A DNA stretch of 64,000 nt from Variovorax sp. ZS18.2.2 (GTDB taxonomy: Bacteria; Pseudomonadota; Gammaproteobacteria; Burkholderiales; Burkholderiaceae_C): assembly GCF_024701975.1 (NCBI RefSeq), contig NZ_JANLNM010000002.1, positions 558,001-622,000 of the forward strand, given 5' to 3'. Of this stretch, positions 51,683-59,533 are shown piece by piece (within the stretch, counting starts at the first letter, position 1; each line of letters begins with the position of its first letter). Made by a program: the position numbers and the translations under genes. The notes under the pieces were generated by a model. The model was not told the origin of the DNA. It made no database searches and saw nothing but the letters and a program-made list of their open reading frames with translations.

Positions 51683-52606
51683 TCACGTTCGACGCCCAGG
51701 CCAGGTCGCGAGCACCACGCCTGCGAGTGCAAGCGCGAATGCAATCAGCTGTGGCTCGGAGAGGTTTTCACCGAGTACGAGGACGCCCACGAGGGCCGCG
51801 CTGACGGGCAACATCACCGCGAAAACACCGGCCTGCGCTGCGGGAACGTGGCGAAGGCCCGTCATCCAGAGCCACACCGTCCAGATGCTCGCCGCGAGCG
51901 CGTAGGCCACCAGAAGGGCCCACATGCCGCCGTGCACCGCGCCAAAGTCGAACGACAACGCGAACCAGATGCCCAAGGGTGTCGAGAGCACGAAGCCCCA
52001 GAGGTTGATGAGCGACGCGATGCGCTTCGGTCCGACCCGGCCGGTGAGCGACTTGCCGATCACCACATACGCGGCCTCGCAGAGCTCCGCGCAGAACACC
52101 AGCAGGTTGCCGAGCCACGGCATCGACGACTTTGCTGCACCGGATGAAGCCGGTGCATGCGCGGGGCTGAGTGCCAGCAAGCTGATGCCGAATGCAGCGC
52201 AGGCGATGGCCAGGCCGATGCGTACCGTGATGCGCTCGCGCAGAAAGAGCCAACTCGCCACCGCGACCATCGCGGGGATCGACGCCATGATCACGCCCGC
52301 CGACACCGCGCTCGTCATGCTCACGCCGAAGAGCATGCAGATCGAGAACAGGAAGTTGCCGAGGAACGATTCGAGGAAGACGAGCCAGCGCGTGTGCGTC
52401 GTCATCGGTGGTTCGTCGGCGCCACGCTTGAGCCAGTGGGGCATGGCGAGTGCTGCGATGCCGAAGCGCAGCCATGCGAGCAGCAGCACCGGGAAGGCCG
52501 CGACAAGGGGCTTGGAGAGGGCGACGTAGGCGCCGACGAGCGACATGCTCAGGGCGAGGCAGCCATAGGCCACGAGGCGGCCGGAAGCGGGGGCAGCGGA
52601 GTTCAA
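51683..52606 (-). CDS. EamA/DMT family transporter (10 helices)
   Basis: A 307-residue drug/metabolite transporter with two EamA repeats of five helices each, the second starting near LGNLLVFCAELCEAAYVVIGK. Members export amino acids and other metabolites. The best start appears to be TTG at 52606 (NSAAPASGRLVAYGCLA), because the next ATG falls inside the first helix. It is divergent from the GGCT-fold gene with only about 40 bp between starts. Confidence 0.85.
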   Translation of the reverse strand: MNSAAPASGRLVAYGCLALSMSLVGAYVALSKPLVAAFPVLLLAWLRFGIAALAMPHWLKRGADEPPMTTHTRWLVFLESFLGNFLFSICMLFGVSMTSAVSAGVIMASIPAMVAVASWLFLRERITVRIGLAIACAAFGISLLALSPAHAPASSGAAKSSMPWLGNLLVFCAELCEAAYVVIGKSLTGRVGPKRIASLINLWGFVLSTPLGIWFALSFDFGAVHGGMWALLVAYALAASIWTVWLWMTGLRHVPAAQAGVFAVMLPVSAALVGVLVLGENLSEPQLIAFALALAGVVLATWPGRRT

Positions 52607-52646
52607 TAGACTGAAGTTCTTGTTGTTGCGGAAGAAGGCGGATTCG

Positions 52647-53060
52647 ATGATGCCCCACGTTTTTGTCTACGGCACGCTGCGCCGGCTTGGCCGCAACGAC
52701 ATCGCGCGCTATCGGCCAGCGCCCGTGTTCGTCGAAGAGGCAAGCATTGCCGGGACGTTGTACGACCTTGGTGCCTATCCAGGCATCGCGCTCGGCGGGG
52801 TGGGGCGCGTGAAGGGCGAGATCTATCGCGTCGAGCCCGCGGTCGAGGCGGCGCTCGATCTGCTGGAAGAAGTGGCCGAGGACGATTCGGGCGAGTACAT
52901 CAAGCGCGAGGTTCGCGTGGCGGTTGGTGCGCAGTGGCTCGATTGCCTGGTCTACGAGATCCATCCTTCGCGGATTGCGGGCCGTCCGGTGATCAGTGGC
53001 GGCGATTGGATCGCCCATGCCGCGCAGAAATCGCTGACGTTTTCACCACCGAGAGATTGA
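52647..53060 (+). CDS. Gamma-glutamylcyclotransferase-fold protein (YtfP-like)
   Basis: A 137-residue GGCT/AIG2 protein. The substrate loop is VYGTLRR at 6-12, with GTLYDLGAYPGI and the glutamate-containing KGEIYRV as expected, and DDSGEYIKREV near the end. Family members act on gamma-glutamyl amines or glutathione breakdown products. Two ATGs in tandem start the gene (52647 and 52650). It is followed by an AT-rich regulatory region and aceA. Confidence 0.85.
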   Translation: MMPHVFVYGTLRRLGRNDIARYRPAPVFVEEASIAGTLYDLGAYPGIALGGVGRVKGEIYRVEPAVEAALDLLEEVAEDDSGEYIKREVRVAVGAQWLDCLVYEIHPSRIAGRPVISGGDWIAHAAQKSLTFSPPRD

Positions 53061-53099
53061 TTGCACATCGTGGAAGGCGTGACTGTTGCGGCGCAATAT

Positions 53100-53120
53100 T
53101 TTTTCTCAATATGAGAAAAA
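53100..53120. promoter_or_regulatory. Nearly perfect 21-bp inverted repeat in the aceA upstream region
   Basis: TTTTTCTCA and TGAGAAAAA flank ATA. It is 160-180 bp before the aceA start in a markedly AT-rich segment (53090-53200) unlike the GC-rich surroundings. It may be an operator; as RNA it could also fold as a terminator for the upstream GGCT gene, but the stem is mostly A-T. Confidence 0.5.
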
Positions 53121-53174
53121 TAATTTCGCATTGAGAGATATATCCATAAGTTGTTGATTTTATTGATTGAAAAA

Positions 53175-53194
53175 TATGTCTTCTATAAGACATA
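53175..53194. promoter_or_regulatory. 20-bp inverted repeat, probable operator of aceA
   Basis: TATGTCTT, CTAT, AAGACATA: perfect 8-bp arms at 53175-53194, about 85 bp before the aceA start. Its position within the AT-rich core promoter region suggests a repressor or activator of glyoxylate-shunt expression. Confidence 0.65.
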
Positions 53195-53278
53195 AGAGTC
53201 TCGGATCGAATTACAGTTGATCCCAAGGCCGCAGCGCCCAACCGCTTTCAACCCTTCAATCAACCTCACGGAGTGACC

Positions 53279-54598
53279 ATGCCCCAGACCCTCACCGAAC
53301 AACTGAGCCGCGAACAGCAGATTGCCGCCCTCGAAAAAGACTGGGCCACCAATCCGCGCTGGAAGGGCATCAAGCGCGGCTACAGCGCTGCCGACGTCGT
53401 GCGCCTTCGCGGCTCCTTCCCCATCGAGCACACGCTGGCTCGCCGCGGCGCCGAGAAGCTCTGGGACCTGGTGAACAACGAGCCCTACGTCAACTGCCTC
53501 GGCGCGCTCACCGGCGGCCAGGCGATGCAGCAGGTCAAGGCCGGCGTGAAGGCCATCTACCTGTCGGGCTGGCAAGTTGCCGCCGACAACAACAGCTACG
53601 CCTCGATGTACCCCGACCAGTCGCTGTACCCAGTGGACTCGGTGCCGACCGTGGTCGAGCGCATCAACAACACCTTCCGCCGCGCCGACGAGATCCAGTG
53701 GTCCAAGAACGTGAACCCCGGCGACAAGGGCTACGTCGACTACTTCGCGCCCATCGTGGCCGATGCCGAAGCCGGTTTCGGTGGCGTGCTGAACGGCTTC
53801 GAACTGATGAAGGCCATGATCAAGGCCGGCGCCGGCGGCGTGCACTTCGAAGACCAGCTCGCTTCGGTCAAGAAGTGCGGCCACATGGGTGGCAAGGTGC
53901 TCGTGCCCACCACCGAGGCGGTGCAGAAGCTCATCGCGGCCCGCATGGCGGCCGACGTCTGCGGCACCCCGACGCTCGTGATCGCCCGCACCGATGCGGA
54001 AGCGGCCGACCTCATCACCAGCGATTACGACGAGAACGACAAGCCCTTCCTGACCGGTGAGCGCACCGCCGAAGGCTTCTACAAGACCAAGAAGGGCATG
54101 GACCAGGCCATCAGCCGCGCCGTCGCCTACGCCTACTACGCCGACCTAGTGTGGTGCGAAACCGGCACGCCCGACCTCGAGTTCGCCCGCAAGTTCGCCG
54201 AAGCCGTGCACAAGGTGCACCCCGGCAAGATGCTGGCCTACAACTGCTCGCCGTCGTTCAACTGGAAGAAGAACCTCGACGACGCCACCATTGCCAAGTT
54301 CCAGAAGGAACTGGGCGCCATGGGCTACAAGTACCAGTTCATCACGCTGGCCGGCATCCACTCGATGTGGTTCAACATGTTCGACCTGGCACAGGACTAC
54401 GTGGCGCGTGGCATGTCGGCCTATGTCGAGAAGGTGCAGGAGCCTGAATTCGCGGCGCGCGACCGTGGCTACACCTTCGTGTCGCACCAGCAGGAAGTGG
54501 GCACGGGTTACTTCGACGAAGTGACCACCGTGATCCAGGGCGGCAAGTCCAGCGTCACAGCGCTGACCGGCTCGACCGAAGAAGAGCAGTTCCACTGA
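53279..54598 (+). CDS. aceA: Isocitrate lyase
   Basis: AceA splits isocitrate into succinate and glyoxylate, the first step of the glyoxylate shunt for growth on acetate and fatty acids. The active-site signature is [11 protein letters not shown] with the catalytic Cys, preceded by [11 protein letters not shown] and the metal-ligand region. Length 439 matches the E. coli-type (short) enzyme. The ATG at 53279 follows ACGGAGTG, a good ribosome site; a GTG at 53273 lies inside it. Malate synthase is not in the window. Confidence 0.96.
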   Translation: MPQTLTEQLSREQQIAALEKDWATNPRWKGIKRGYSAADVVRLRGSFPIEHTLARRGAEKLWDLVNNEPYVNCLGALTGGQAMQQVKAGVKAIYLSGWQVAADNNSYASMYPDQSLYPVDSVPTVVERINNTFRRADEIQWSKNVNPGDKGYVDYFAPIVADAEAGFGGVLNGFELMKAMIKAGAGGVHFEDQLASVKKCGHMGGKVLVPTTEAVQKLIAARMAADVCGTPTLVIARTDAEAADLITSDYDENDKPFLTGERTAEGFYKTKKGMDQAISRAVAYAYYADLVWCETGTPDLEFARKFAEAVHKVHPGKMLAYNCSPSFNWKKNLDDATIAKFQKELGAMGYKYQFITLAGIHSMWFNMFDLAQDYVARGMSAYVEKVQEPEFAARDRGYTFVSHQQEVGTGYFDEVTTVIQGGKSSVTALTGSTEEEQFH

Positions 54599-54630
54599 TC
54601 TGCCGACCCAGATCTTTCGCTGTCACTTTC

Positions 54631-54657
54631 AAGCCCGGCCATGCGCCGGGCTTTTTT
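54631..54657 (+). terminator. Rho-independent terminator after aceA
   Basis: AAGCCCGGC (54631-54639), loop CATGC, GCCGGGCTT (54645-54653) ending in six Ts. It isolates aceA from the downstream thrS leader. Confidence 0.92.
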
Positions 54658-54722
54658 GCGCGCGGCCCGGCGAGGCGCAGGGGCTCGAGAACGTGGGCGC
54701 CACGGCCCGGGCGGGCAGAAGT

Positions 54723-54728
54723 TAGAAT
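54723..54728 (+). promoter_or_regulatory. Possible -10 box of the thrS operon promoter
   Basis: TAGAAT, about 45 bp before the leader-peptide ATG. It sits in a GC-rich context with no clear -35 match 17 bp upstream, so the assignment is tentative. Confidence 0.35.
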
Positions 54729-54771
54729 CGTCGTCTCTGCACTCAACAAGAGCGAGAAAGGCACCTTGGTT

Positions 54772-54846
54772 ATGACACCGCGAACTACTCCGCAAGGATT
54801 CAGCGGCTTTTTCTTCTTCGACGCGATCGAAGGAAAGAGCCGGTAG
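54772..54846 (+). CDS. Phe-rich leader peptide of the thrS-infC-rpmI-rplT-pheST operon
   Basis: A 24-codon open frame starting MTPRTTPQGF and ending in UAG. It has Thr codons at 2, 5 and 6 and five Phe codons in all, four of them consecutive (UUU UUC UUC UUC, 54808-54819). GAGAAAGG about 10 bases upstream can serve as a ribosome site. This is the signature of an attenuation leader peptide: low charged tRNA-Phe would stall a ribosome on the Phe run. The nearest known parallel is E. coli pheM before pheST; here it stands at the head of the whole operon. The stop codon lies 2 bases before the antiterminator arm. Confidence 0.82.
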   Translation: MTPRTTPQGFSGFFFFDAIEGKSR

Positions 54847-54847
54847 C

Positions 54848-54915
54848 CCGCGCTCGCTGGTTTCTTCCAGCTCCCAACCAAGCAAAGCGCGGCATCCACC
54901 GCGCTTTTTTGTTTT
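54848..54915 (+). terminator. Attenuator: alternative antiterminator/terminator stems before thrS
   Basis: AAAGCGCGG (54884-54892) pairs with CCGCGCTTT (54899-54907) around CATCCA, followed by six Ts, G and four more Ts: a strong intrinsic terminator 16 bases before thrS. An identical arm, CCGCGCT (54848-54854), just after the leader stop codon can pair with the same AGCGCGG (54886-54892), which would prevent the terminator. A ribosome stopped at the UAG would cover the first arm and allow termination. A ribosome stalled on the Phe codons would leave it free. This is the geometry of a trp- or pheM-type attenuator. Confidence 0.85.
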
Positions 54916-54930
54916 CTCCCGAGGTTTCAC

Positions 54931-56838
54931 ATGATCCAGATCACGCTCCCCGACAACTCGCGCCGCGAGTTCCCTGGCCCGGTTTCGGTGGCCGAAGTGG
55001 CTCAGTCCATCGGTCCCGGCCTCGCCAAGATGACGGTGGCCGGCAAGGTCGACGGCCGGCTCGTCGACGCCAGCGACGTCATCGACCACGACGCCAAGCT
55101 CCAGATCATCACGCCCAAGGACGACGAAGGCCTCGAGATCATTCGCCACTCGACGGCCCACCTGGTCGGCCATGCGGTCAAGCAGCTCTACCCGACGGCC
55201 AAGATGGTGATCGGTCCGGTGATCGACGAGGGCTTCTACTACGACATCTCCTACGAACGCCCCTTCACGCCCGAGGACATGGCCGCGATCGAGGCGCGCA
55301 TGCGCGAGTTGATTGCGCAGGACTACGACGTCGTCAAGAAGATGACGCCGCGTGCCGAGGTGATCGAGGTCTTCAAGTCGCGTGGCGAGGACTACAAGCT
55401 GCGCCTCGTCGAAGACATGCCCGACGAGCAGGCGATGGGCCTCTACTACCACCAGGAATACGTCGACATGTGCCGCGGCCCGCACGTGCCGAACACGCGC
55501 TTCCTGAAGGTCTTCAAACTCACGAAGCTGGCCGGTGCCTACTGGCGCGGCGACGCCAAGAACGAGCAGCTGCAACGCATCTACGGCACGGCATGGGCCG
55601 ACAAGAAGCAGCTCGACCAGTACATCCAGCGCATCGAGGAAGCCGAAAAGCGCGACCACCGCAAGCTCGGCAAGGAGCTCGACCTGTTCCACATTGATGA
55701 AGTGGCGCCGGGTGTGGTGTTTTGGCACCCGAAGGGCTGGGCGTTGTGGCAGGCGGTGGAGCAGTACATGCGCGGCATCTACCGCGACACGGGTTACTGG
55801 GAAGTGAAGGGCCCGCAGATCCTCGACAAGAGCCTGTGGGAGAAAACGGGCCATTGGCAGAACTACCGCGACAACATGTTCACGACGGAGTCGGAGAAGC
55901 GCGAATACGCGTTGAAGCCGATGAACTGTCCGGGCCACGTGCTGATCTTCAAGAGCGATCTGCGCAGCTATCGTGATCTGCCTCTGCGCTACGGCGAGTT
56001 CGGCCAGTGCCACCGCAACGAACCCAGCGGCGCGCTGCACGGGATCATGCGTGTGCGCGGCTTCACGCAGGACGACGGGCACATCTTCTGCACGGAAGAC
56101 CAGATCCTCGACGAATGCATCGCCTACACGGAGCAGTTGCAGAAGGTCTACGCCGACTTCGGCTTCACGGACATCCTCTACAAGGTTGCCACGCGGCCCG
56201 AGAACCGCGTCGGTTCCGACGAGCTGTGGGACAAGGCCGAGCATGCGGTGATGGAGTCGCTGCGCCGCTCGGGCGTCGACTTCATCATCTCGCCCGGCGA
56301 TGGCGCTTTCTACGGCCCCAAGATCGAATACACGCTGCGCGACGCGATCGGCCGCCAGTGGCAGTGCGGCACGATGCAGGTCGACTTCAACACGGCCGAG
56401 CGCTTGGGCGGTGAGTACGTGACCGAATCGAGCGGCCGCGCGCACCCCGTGATGTTGCATCGAGCCATCGTGGGCAGCCTGGAGCGCTTCATCGGCATGC
56501 TGATCGAACACCACTCCGGCGCGATGCCTGCATGGCTCGCTCCGGTACAGGTGGCGGTGCTCAATATCAGCGAAGGGCAGGCCGATTACGCTGCGCAAGT
56601 TGCGAAAACGCTGCAAAATCAAGGGCTTAGGGTTCAGCTGGACCTGCACAACGAGAAGATTACGTATAAAATACGGAAGCATTCGTTGCAAAAGCTCCCT
56701 TACATCCTCGTCGTGGGCGACAAGGAAAAGGAAGCAGGTGCCGTCGCAGTGCGCGCCCGGGGCAATCAAGACCTCGGAGCAATGTCCCTCGAATCGTTCG
56801 TGCAACGGCTCGTCCAGGATATTGCCGACAAGCGTTGA
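54931..56838 (+). CDS. thrS: Threonyl-tRNA synthetase
   Basis: ThrRS, 635 residues. The N-terminal TGS domain (1-62) is followed by the editing domain with [16 protein letters not shown], whose histidines remove mischarged Ser. The class II core has motif 2 in [26 protein letters not shown] and motif 3 near [13 protein letters not shown], and the anticodon-binding domain is at the C-terminus. It is the first structural gene of the attenuated operon. The ATG at 54931 follows GAGG about 7 bases upstream. Confidence 0.97.
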   Translation: MIQITLPDNSRREFPGPVSVAEVAQSIGPGLAKMTVAGKVDGRLVDASDVIDHDAKLQIITPKDDEGLEIIRHSTAHLVGHAVKQLYPTAKMVIGPVIDEGFYYDISYERPFTPEDMAAIEARMRELIAQDYDVVKKMTPRAEVIEVFKSRGEDYKLRLVEDMPDEQAMGLYYHQEYVDMCRGPHVPNTRFLKVFKLTKLAGAYWRGDAKNEQLQRIYGTAWADKKQLDQYIQRIEEAEKRDHRKLGKELDLFHIDEVAPGVVFWHPKGWALWQAVEQYMRGIYRDTGYWEVKGPQILDKSLWEKTGHWQNYRDNMFTTESEKREYALKPMNCPGHVLIFKSDLRSYRDLPLRYGEFGQCHRNEPSGALHGIMRVRGFTQDDGHIFCTEDQILDECIAYTEQLQKVYADFGFTDILYKVATRPENRVGSDELWDKAEHAVMESLRRSGVDFIISPGDGAFYGPKIEYTLRDAIGRQWQCGTMQVDFNTAERLGGEYVTESSGRAHPVMLHRAIVGSLERFIGMLIEHHSGAMPAWLAPVQVAVLNISEGQADYAAQVAKTLQNQGLRVQLDLHNEKITYKIRKHSLQKLPYILVVGDKEKEAGAVAVRARGNQDLGAMSLESFVQRLVQDIADKR

Positions 56839-56910
56839 TTTGTCTCTGAAACACCCCATATGTTTCCCAGCCAAATCGTGCCGCTTGTCCGCGAGGACTG
56901 ACCGGCGTTC

Positions 56911-56927
56911 GCTACAGATTTTGTAGC
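56911..56927 (+). promoter_or_regulatory. Small hairpin just upstream of infC
   Basis: GCTACA (56911-56916) pairs with TGTAGC (56922-56927), 8 bases before the infC ribosome site GAAGGA. It may influence infC translation or mRNA processing in the thrS-infC gap. Confidence 0.4.
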
Positions 56928-56948
56928 AAATTTTGAAGGATTCTGACC

Positions 56949-57563
56949 ATCGCTACTGCATTTCGCGACCGCCGCCACCGCGAGGAACGCCAACACCGCC
57001 TGAACCGGGAAATCATGGCCCCGGAAGTCCGCCTTGTAGGCCCGGAAAACGAGCCAATGGGTGTTATGAGTCTCTCGGAGGCCTTGCGCCTTGCTGGCGA
57101 GGCCGATGTGGATCTGGTGGAGGTCGTCGCGGCGGCCAATCCGCCGGTATGTCGCCTGATCGAGTACGGCAAGTTCAAGTACCACGAGCAGAAAAAAGCG
57201 GCCGAGGCGAAGTCAAAGCAGAAGGTCATCGAGGTCAAGGAAATCAAGTTCCGGCCCGGTACCGACGATGGTGACTACAACATCAAGATGCGCAACATCA
57301 GGCGCTTTCTTGAAGACGGCGACAAATGCAAGATCACGCTGCGCTTTCGCGGTCGCGAGATCACGCACCAGGAGCTCGGTCTGGCACTCTTGCAGCGCAT
57401 TCGTGATGAGCTGGGCGACCTGATCATGGTCGAGCAGTTCCCGAAGCTGGAAGGCCGGCAGATGATCATGATGATCGCGCCGGGCCGCAAGAAGGCCGGC
57501 GGCGGTGCTCCCAAACCGGCAGCAGACGCTGCGCCGGCAACGGCGCCCGCGGCAACCGCCTGA
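56949..57563 (+). CDS. infC: Translation initiation factor IF-3 (AUC start codon)
   Basis: IF-3 blocks premature 50S joining and checks start codons. The N-domain conserved region is [19 protein letters not shown], and the C-domain contains [17 protein letters not shown] and [13 protein letters not shown]. The first ATG (57015) would cut into this N-domain. Reading upstream in frame, an ATC at 56949 gives MATAFRDRR and lies 8 bases after the strong site GAAGGA. An in-frame ATT at 56940 overlaps that site, and a TGA at 56934 closes the frame. An AUC start is the best reading, consistent with the rare start codons (AUU, AUC, AUA) by which IF-3 restrains its own translation. Predicted length is 204 residues, with an Ala/Pro tail. 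Confidence 0.9.
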   Translation: MATAFRDRRHREERQHRLNREIMAPEVRLVGPENEPMGVMSLSEALRLAGEADVDLVEVVAAANPPVCRLIEYGKFKYHEQKKAAEAKSKQKVIEVKEIKFRPGTDDGDYNIKMRNIRRFLEDGDKCKITLRFRGREITHQELGLALLQRIRDELGDLIMVEQFPKLEGRQMIMMIAPGRKKAGGGAPKPAADAAPATAPAATA

Positions 57564-57717
57564 GGCGTTTGCAGCAGACGAGGTTTTGAAGGGATTTCGC
57601 TGTTGCCGGCACTTTGAAAGAAGTGCAGGCAGCGGCGGGATAAAGAAGTGTCTCGGGGCCAACAAGTTCATGGAGCATCCATGGCGCCTCACGAGCACAA
57701 ACTAAAGGAGCATTCAC

Positions 57718-57921
57718 ATGCCCAAAATGAAGACCAAGAGCAGCGCGAAAAAACGTTTCCGCGTTCGTCCCGGTGGCACCGTCAAGCGCGGTCAAGCCTT
57801 CAAGCGTCACATCTTGACGAAGAAGACCACCAAGAACAAGCGTCACCTCCGTGGTGCAGTCGCAGTGCATGAGACCAACATGGTTTCTGTCGCCGCCATG
57901 CTGCCCGGCCGTGGCATTTAA
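57718..57921 (+). CDS. rpmI: Large-subunit ribosomal protein bL35
   Basis: A 67-residue basic protein starting [15 protein letters not shown], the bL35 signature. It sits in the invariant infC-rpmI-rplT order. AAGGAG lies before the ATG. The 154-bp gap after infC probably contains the L20-responsive leader; I could not fix its fold. Confidence 0.97.
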   Translation: MPKMKTKSSAKKRFRVRPGGTVKRGQAFKRHILTKKTTKNKRHLRGAVAVHETNMVSVAAMLPGRGI

Positions 57922-57945
57922 CTCAGACGAACAAGGAGTACACAC

Positions 57946-58305
57946 ATGCCTCGCGTCAAACGTGGTGTAACGGCTCGCGCCCGCCACAAGAAAGTTCTCG
58001 CACTCGCCAAGGGTTTCCGCGGTCGCCGCGGCAATGTCTTCCGCGTCGCCAAACAGGCGGTGATGAAGGCAGGCCAATACGCCTACCGTGACCGCCGTAC
58101 CAAGAAGCGCGTGTTCCGTCAGCTGTGGATCGCGCGTATCAACGCCGCCTCGCGTGAACTGGGCCTGACCTACAGCCAGTTCGCCAACGGCATCCGCAAG
58201 GCCGGTATCGAGATCGACCGCAAGATGCTTGCGGACATCGCCGTGCACGACAAGGCCGCTTTTGCCGGCATCGTGGAGCAGGTCAAGGCCAAGCTGGCTG
58301 CTTGA
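57946..58305 (+). CDS. rplT: Large-subunit ribosomal protein bL20
   Basis: A 119-residue protein starting [17 protein letters not shown], with [31 protein letters not shown], the 23S rRNA-binding part of bL20. In E. coli, bL20 represses rpmI and its own translation. AAGGAG precedes the ATG. Confidence 0.98.
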   Translation: MPRVKRGVTARARHKKVLALAKGFRGRRGNVFRVAKQAVMKAGQYAYRDRRTKKRVFRQLWIARINAASRELGLTYSQFANGIRKAGIEIDRKMLADIAVHDKAAFAGIVEQVKAKLAA

Positions 58306-58357
58306 TTCTGCACAGCAGGGGTGCTGCCTCCGGGCAGCTTCCTGCGCCCACGGCTCA

Positions 58358-58396
58358 AGGGCTGGCGCTTGAAAAGGCTCCAGCTCTTTTTTATTT
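58358..58396 (+). terminator. Terminator-like hairpin between rplT and pheS
   Basis: AGGGCTGG (58358-58365) pairs with CCAGCTCT (58380-58387), with one G-U, around a 14-base loop, followed by TTTTTTATTT. A competing stem TCAAG (58355-58359) with CTTGA (58368-58372) would exclude it. In E. coli the pheM attenuator occupies this same gap. No convincing Phe-rich leader peptide precedes this hairpin, so partial readthrough control of pheST is possible but not proven. Confidence 0.55.
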
Positions 58397-58418
58397 CCCC
58401 TCGAAGATTTTTGTTGCC

Positions 58419-59495
58419 ATGAACGAGTTGGACTCCCTCGCAGCCACCGCCCGCGCCGCCTTCGCCGAAGCGAGAACGCCCGCCGAGCTCGAAAACGCCA
58501 AGGCCCAGTTCCTCGGCAAGTCGGGCCGCATCACCGAGTTGATGAAGGGCATGGCCGCGCTGAGTGTCGAAGAGAAGAAGTCCCGCGGCGCCGCGATCAA
58601 CGTCGCCAAGCAGGCCATCGAGTCCGCACTGACCGATCGCCGCCAGCAACTGGCCGACGAGGAACTCTCCCAGCAACTGCGTGCCGAAGCGCTCGATGTG
58701 AGCCTGCCCGGCCGTCGCCGCATCCCCGGTGGCCTGCACCCCGTGAGCCGCACCCTGGAGCGCATCGAGGAGATCTTCTCGAGCATGGGCTTCGACGTGG
58801 CCGACGGTCCGGAGATCGAGAGCGACTGGCACAGCTTCACCTCGCTCAACAACCCGCCGAACCATCCTGCGCGATCGATGCAGGACACCTTCTACGTCGA
58901 CCTCAACGGCGACGACGGCATCCCCTACAACCTGCGTCCGCACACCAGCCCGATGCAGGTGCGCTACGCGCATCAGCACATCAAGAAGTACGCGGCCGAA
59001 TTCGCCGCGGCCGCAGCCGACACCACCGGCACCGTGAAAGCGCCCGAGATCCGCGTGATCGCCCCCGGCCGCACCTATCGCGTCGACAGCGACGCCACCC
59101 ACTCGCCCATGTTCCACCAGTGCGAAGGTCTCTGGCTCGGCGAGAACGTGAGCTTCAAGGACCTGAAGGTTGTCTTCACCGACTTCTGCCGCACCTTCTT
59201 CGAGCGCGACGACCTCGTGCTGCGCTTCCGCCCGAGCTTCTTTCCGTTCACCGAGCCGAGCGCCGAGATCGACATCCAGTTCGCGAGCGGACCGCTGGCC
59301 GGCCGCTGGCTCGAGGTGTCGGGTTCGGGCCAGGTGCATCCGAACGTGGTGCGCAACATGGGGCTCGACCCCGAGCGCTACATCGGCTTCGCCTTCGGCA
59401 TGGGCCCCGACCGGCTCACGATGCTGCGCTACGGCGTGAACGACCTGCGCCTCTTCTTCGACGGCGACCTGCGTTTTCTCTCGCAGTTCCAGTAA
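58419..59495 (+). CDS. pheS: Phenylalanyl-tRNA synthetase alpha subunit
   Basis: PheS, 358 residues. The N-terminal coiled coil (about 1-85) is followed by the class II catalytic domain: motif 1 near [14 protein letters not shown], motif 2 around [29 protein letters not shown], and motif 3 [18 protein letters not shown]. The active-site [12 protein letters not shown] contains the Phe-selecting residues. The ATG at 58419 gives the standard N-terminus. It forms the (alpha-beta)2 enzyme with PheT. Confidence 0.97.
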   Translation: MNELDSLAATARAAFAEARTPAELENAKAQFLGKSGRITELMKGMAALSVEEKKSRGAAINVAKQAIESALTDRRQQLADEELSQQLRAEALDVSLPGRRRIPGGLHPVSRTLERIEEIFSSMGFDVADGPEIESDWHSFTSLNNPPNHPARSMQDTFYVDLNGDDGIPYNLRPHTSPMQVRYAHQHIKKYAAEFAAAAADTTGTVKAPEIRVIAPGRTYRVDSDATHSPMFHQCEGLWLGENVSFKDLKVVFTDFCRTFFERDDLVLRFRPSFFPFTEPSAEIDIQFASGPLAGRWLEVSGSGQVHPNVVRNMGLDPERYIGFAFGMGPDRLTMLRYGVNDLRLFFDGDLRFLSQFQ

Positions 59496-59533
59496 GCACC
59501 CATCCCCAGAAAAACCAGATCGAGATCGAAGAG

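Noticed and set aside
54508-56874. A 788-codon open frame antisense to thrS
   Set aside because: thrS on the plus strand is unmistakable, and the antisense product has no recognisable motif.
58302-58418. Upstream extension of pheS or a second pheM-like leader peptide
   Set aside because: The in-frame extension from a TTG runs straight into pheS without a stop, and the other short frame has its Phe codons after the hairpin, so neither works as an attenuation leader.
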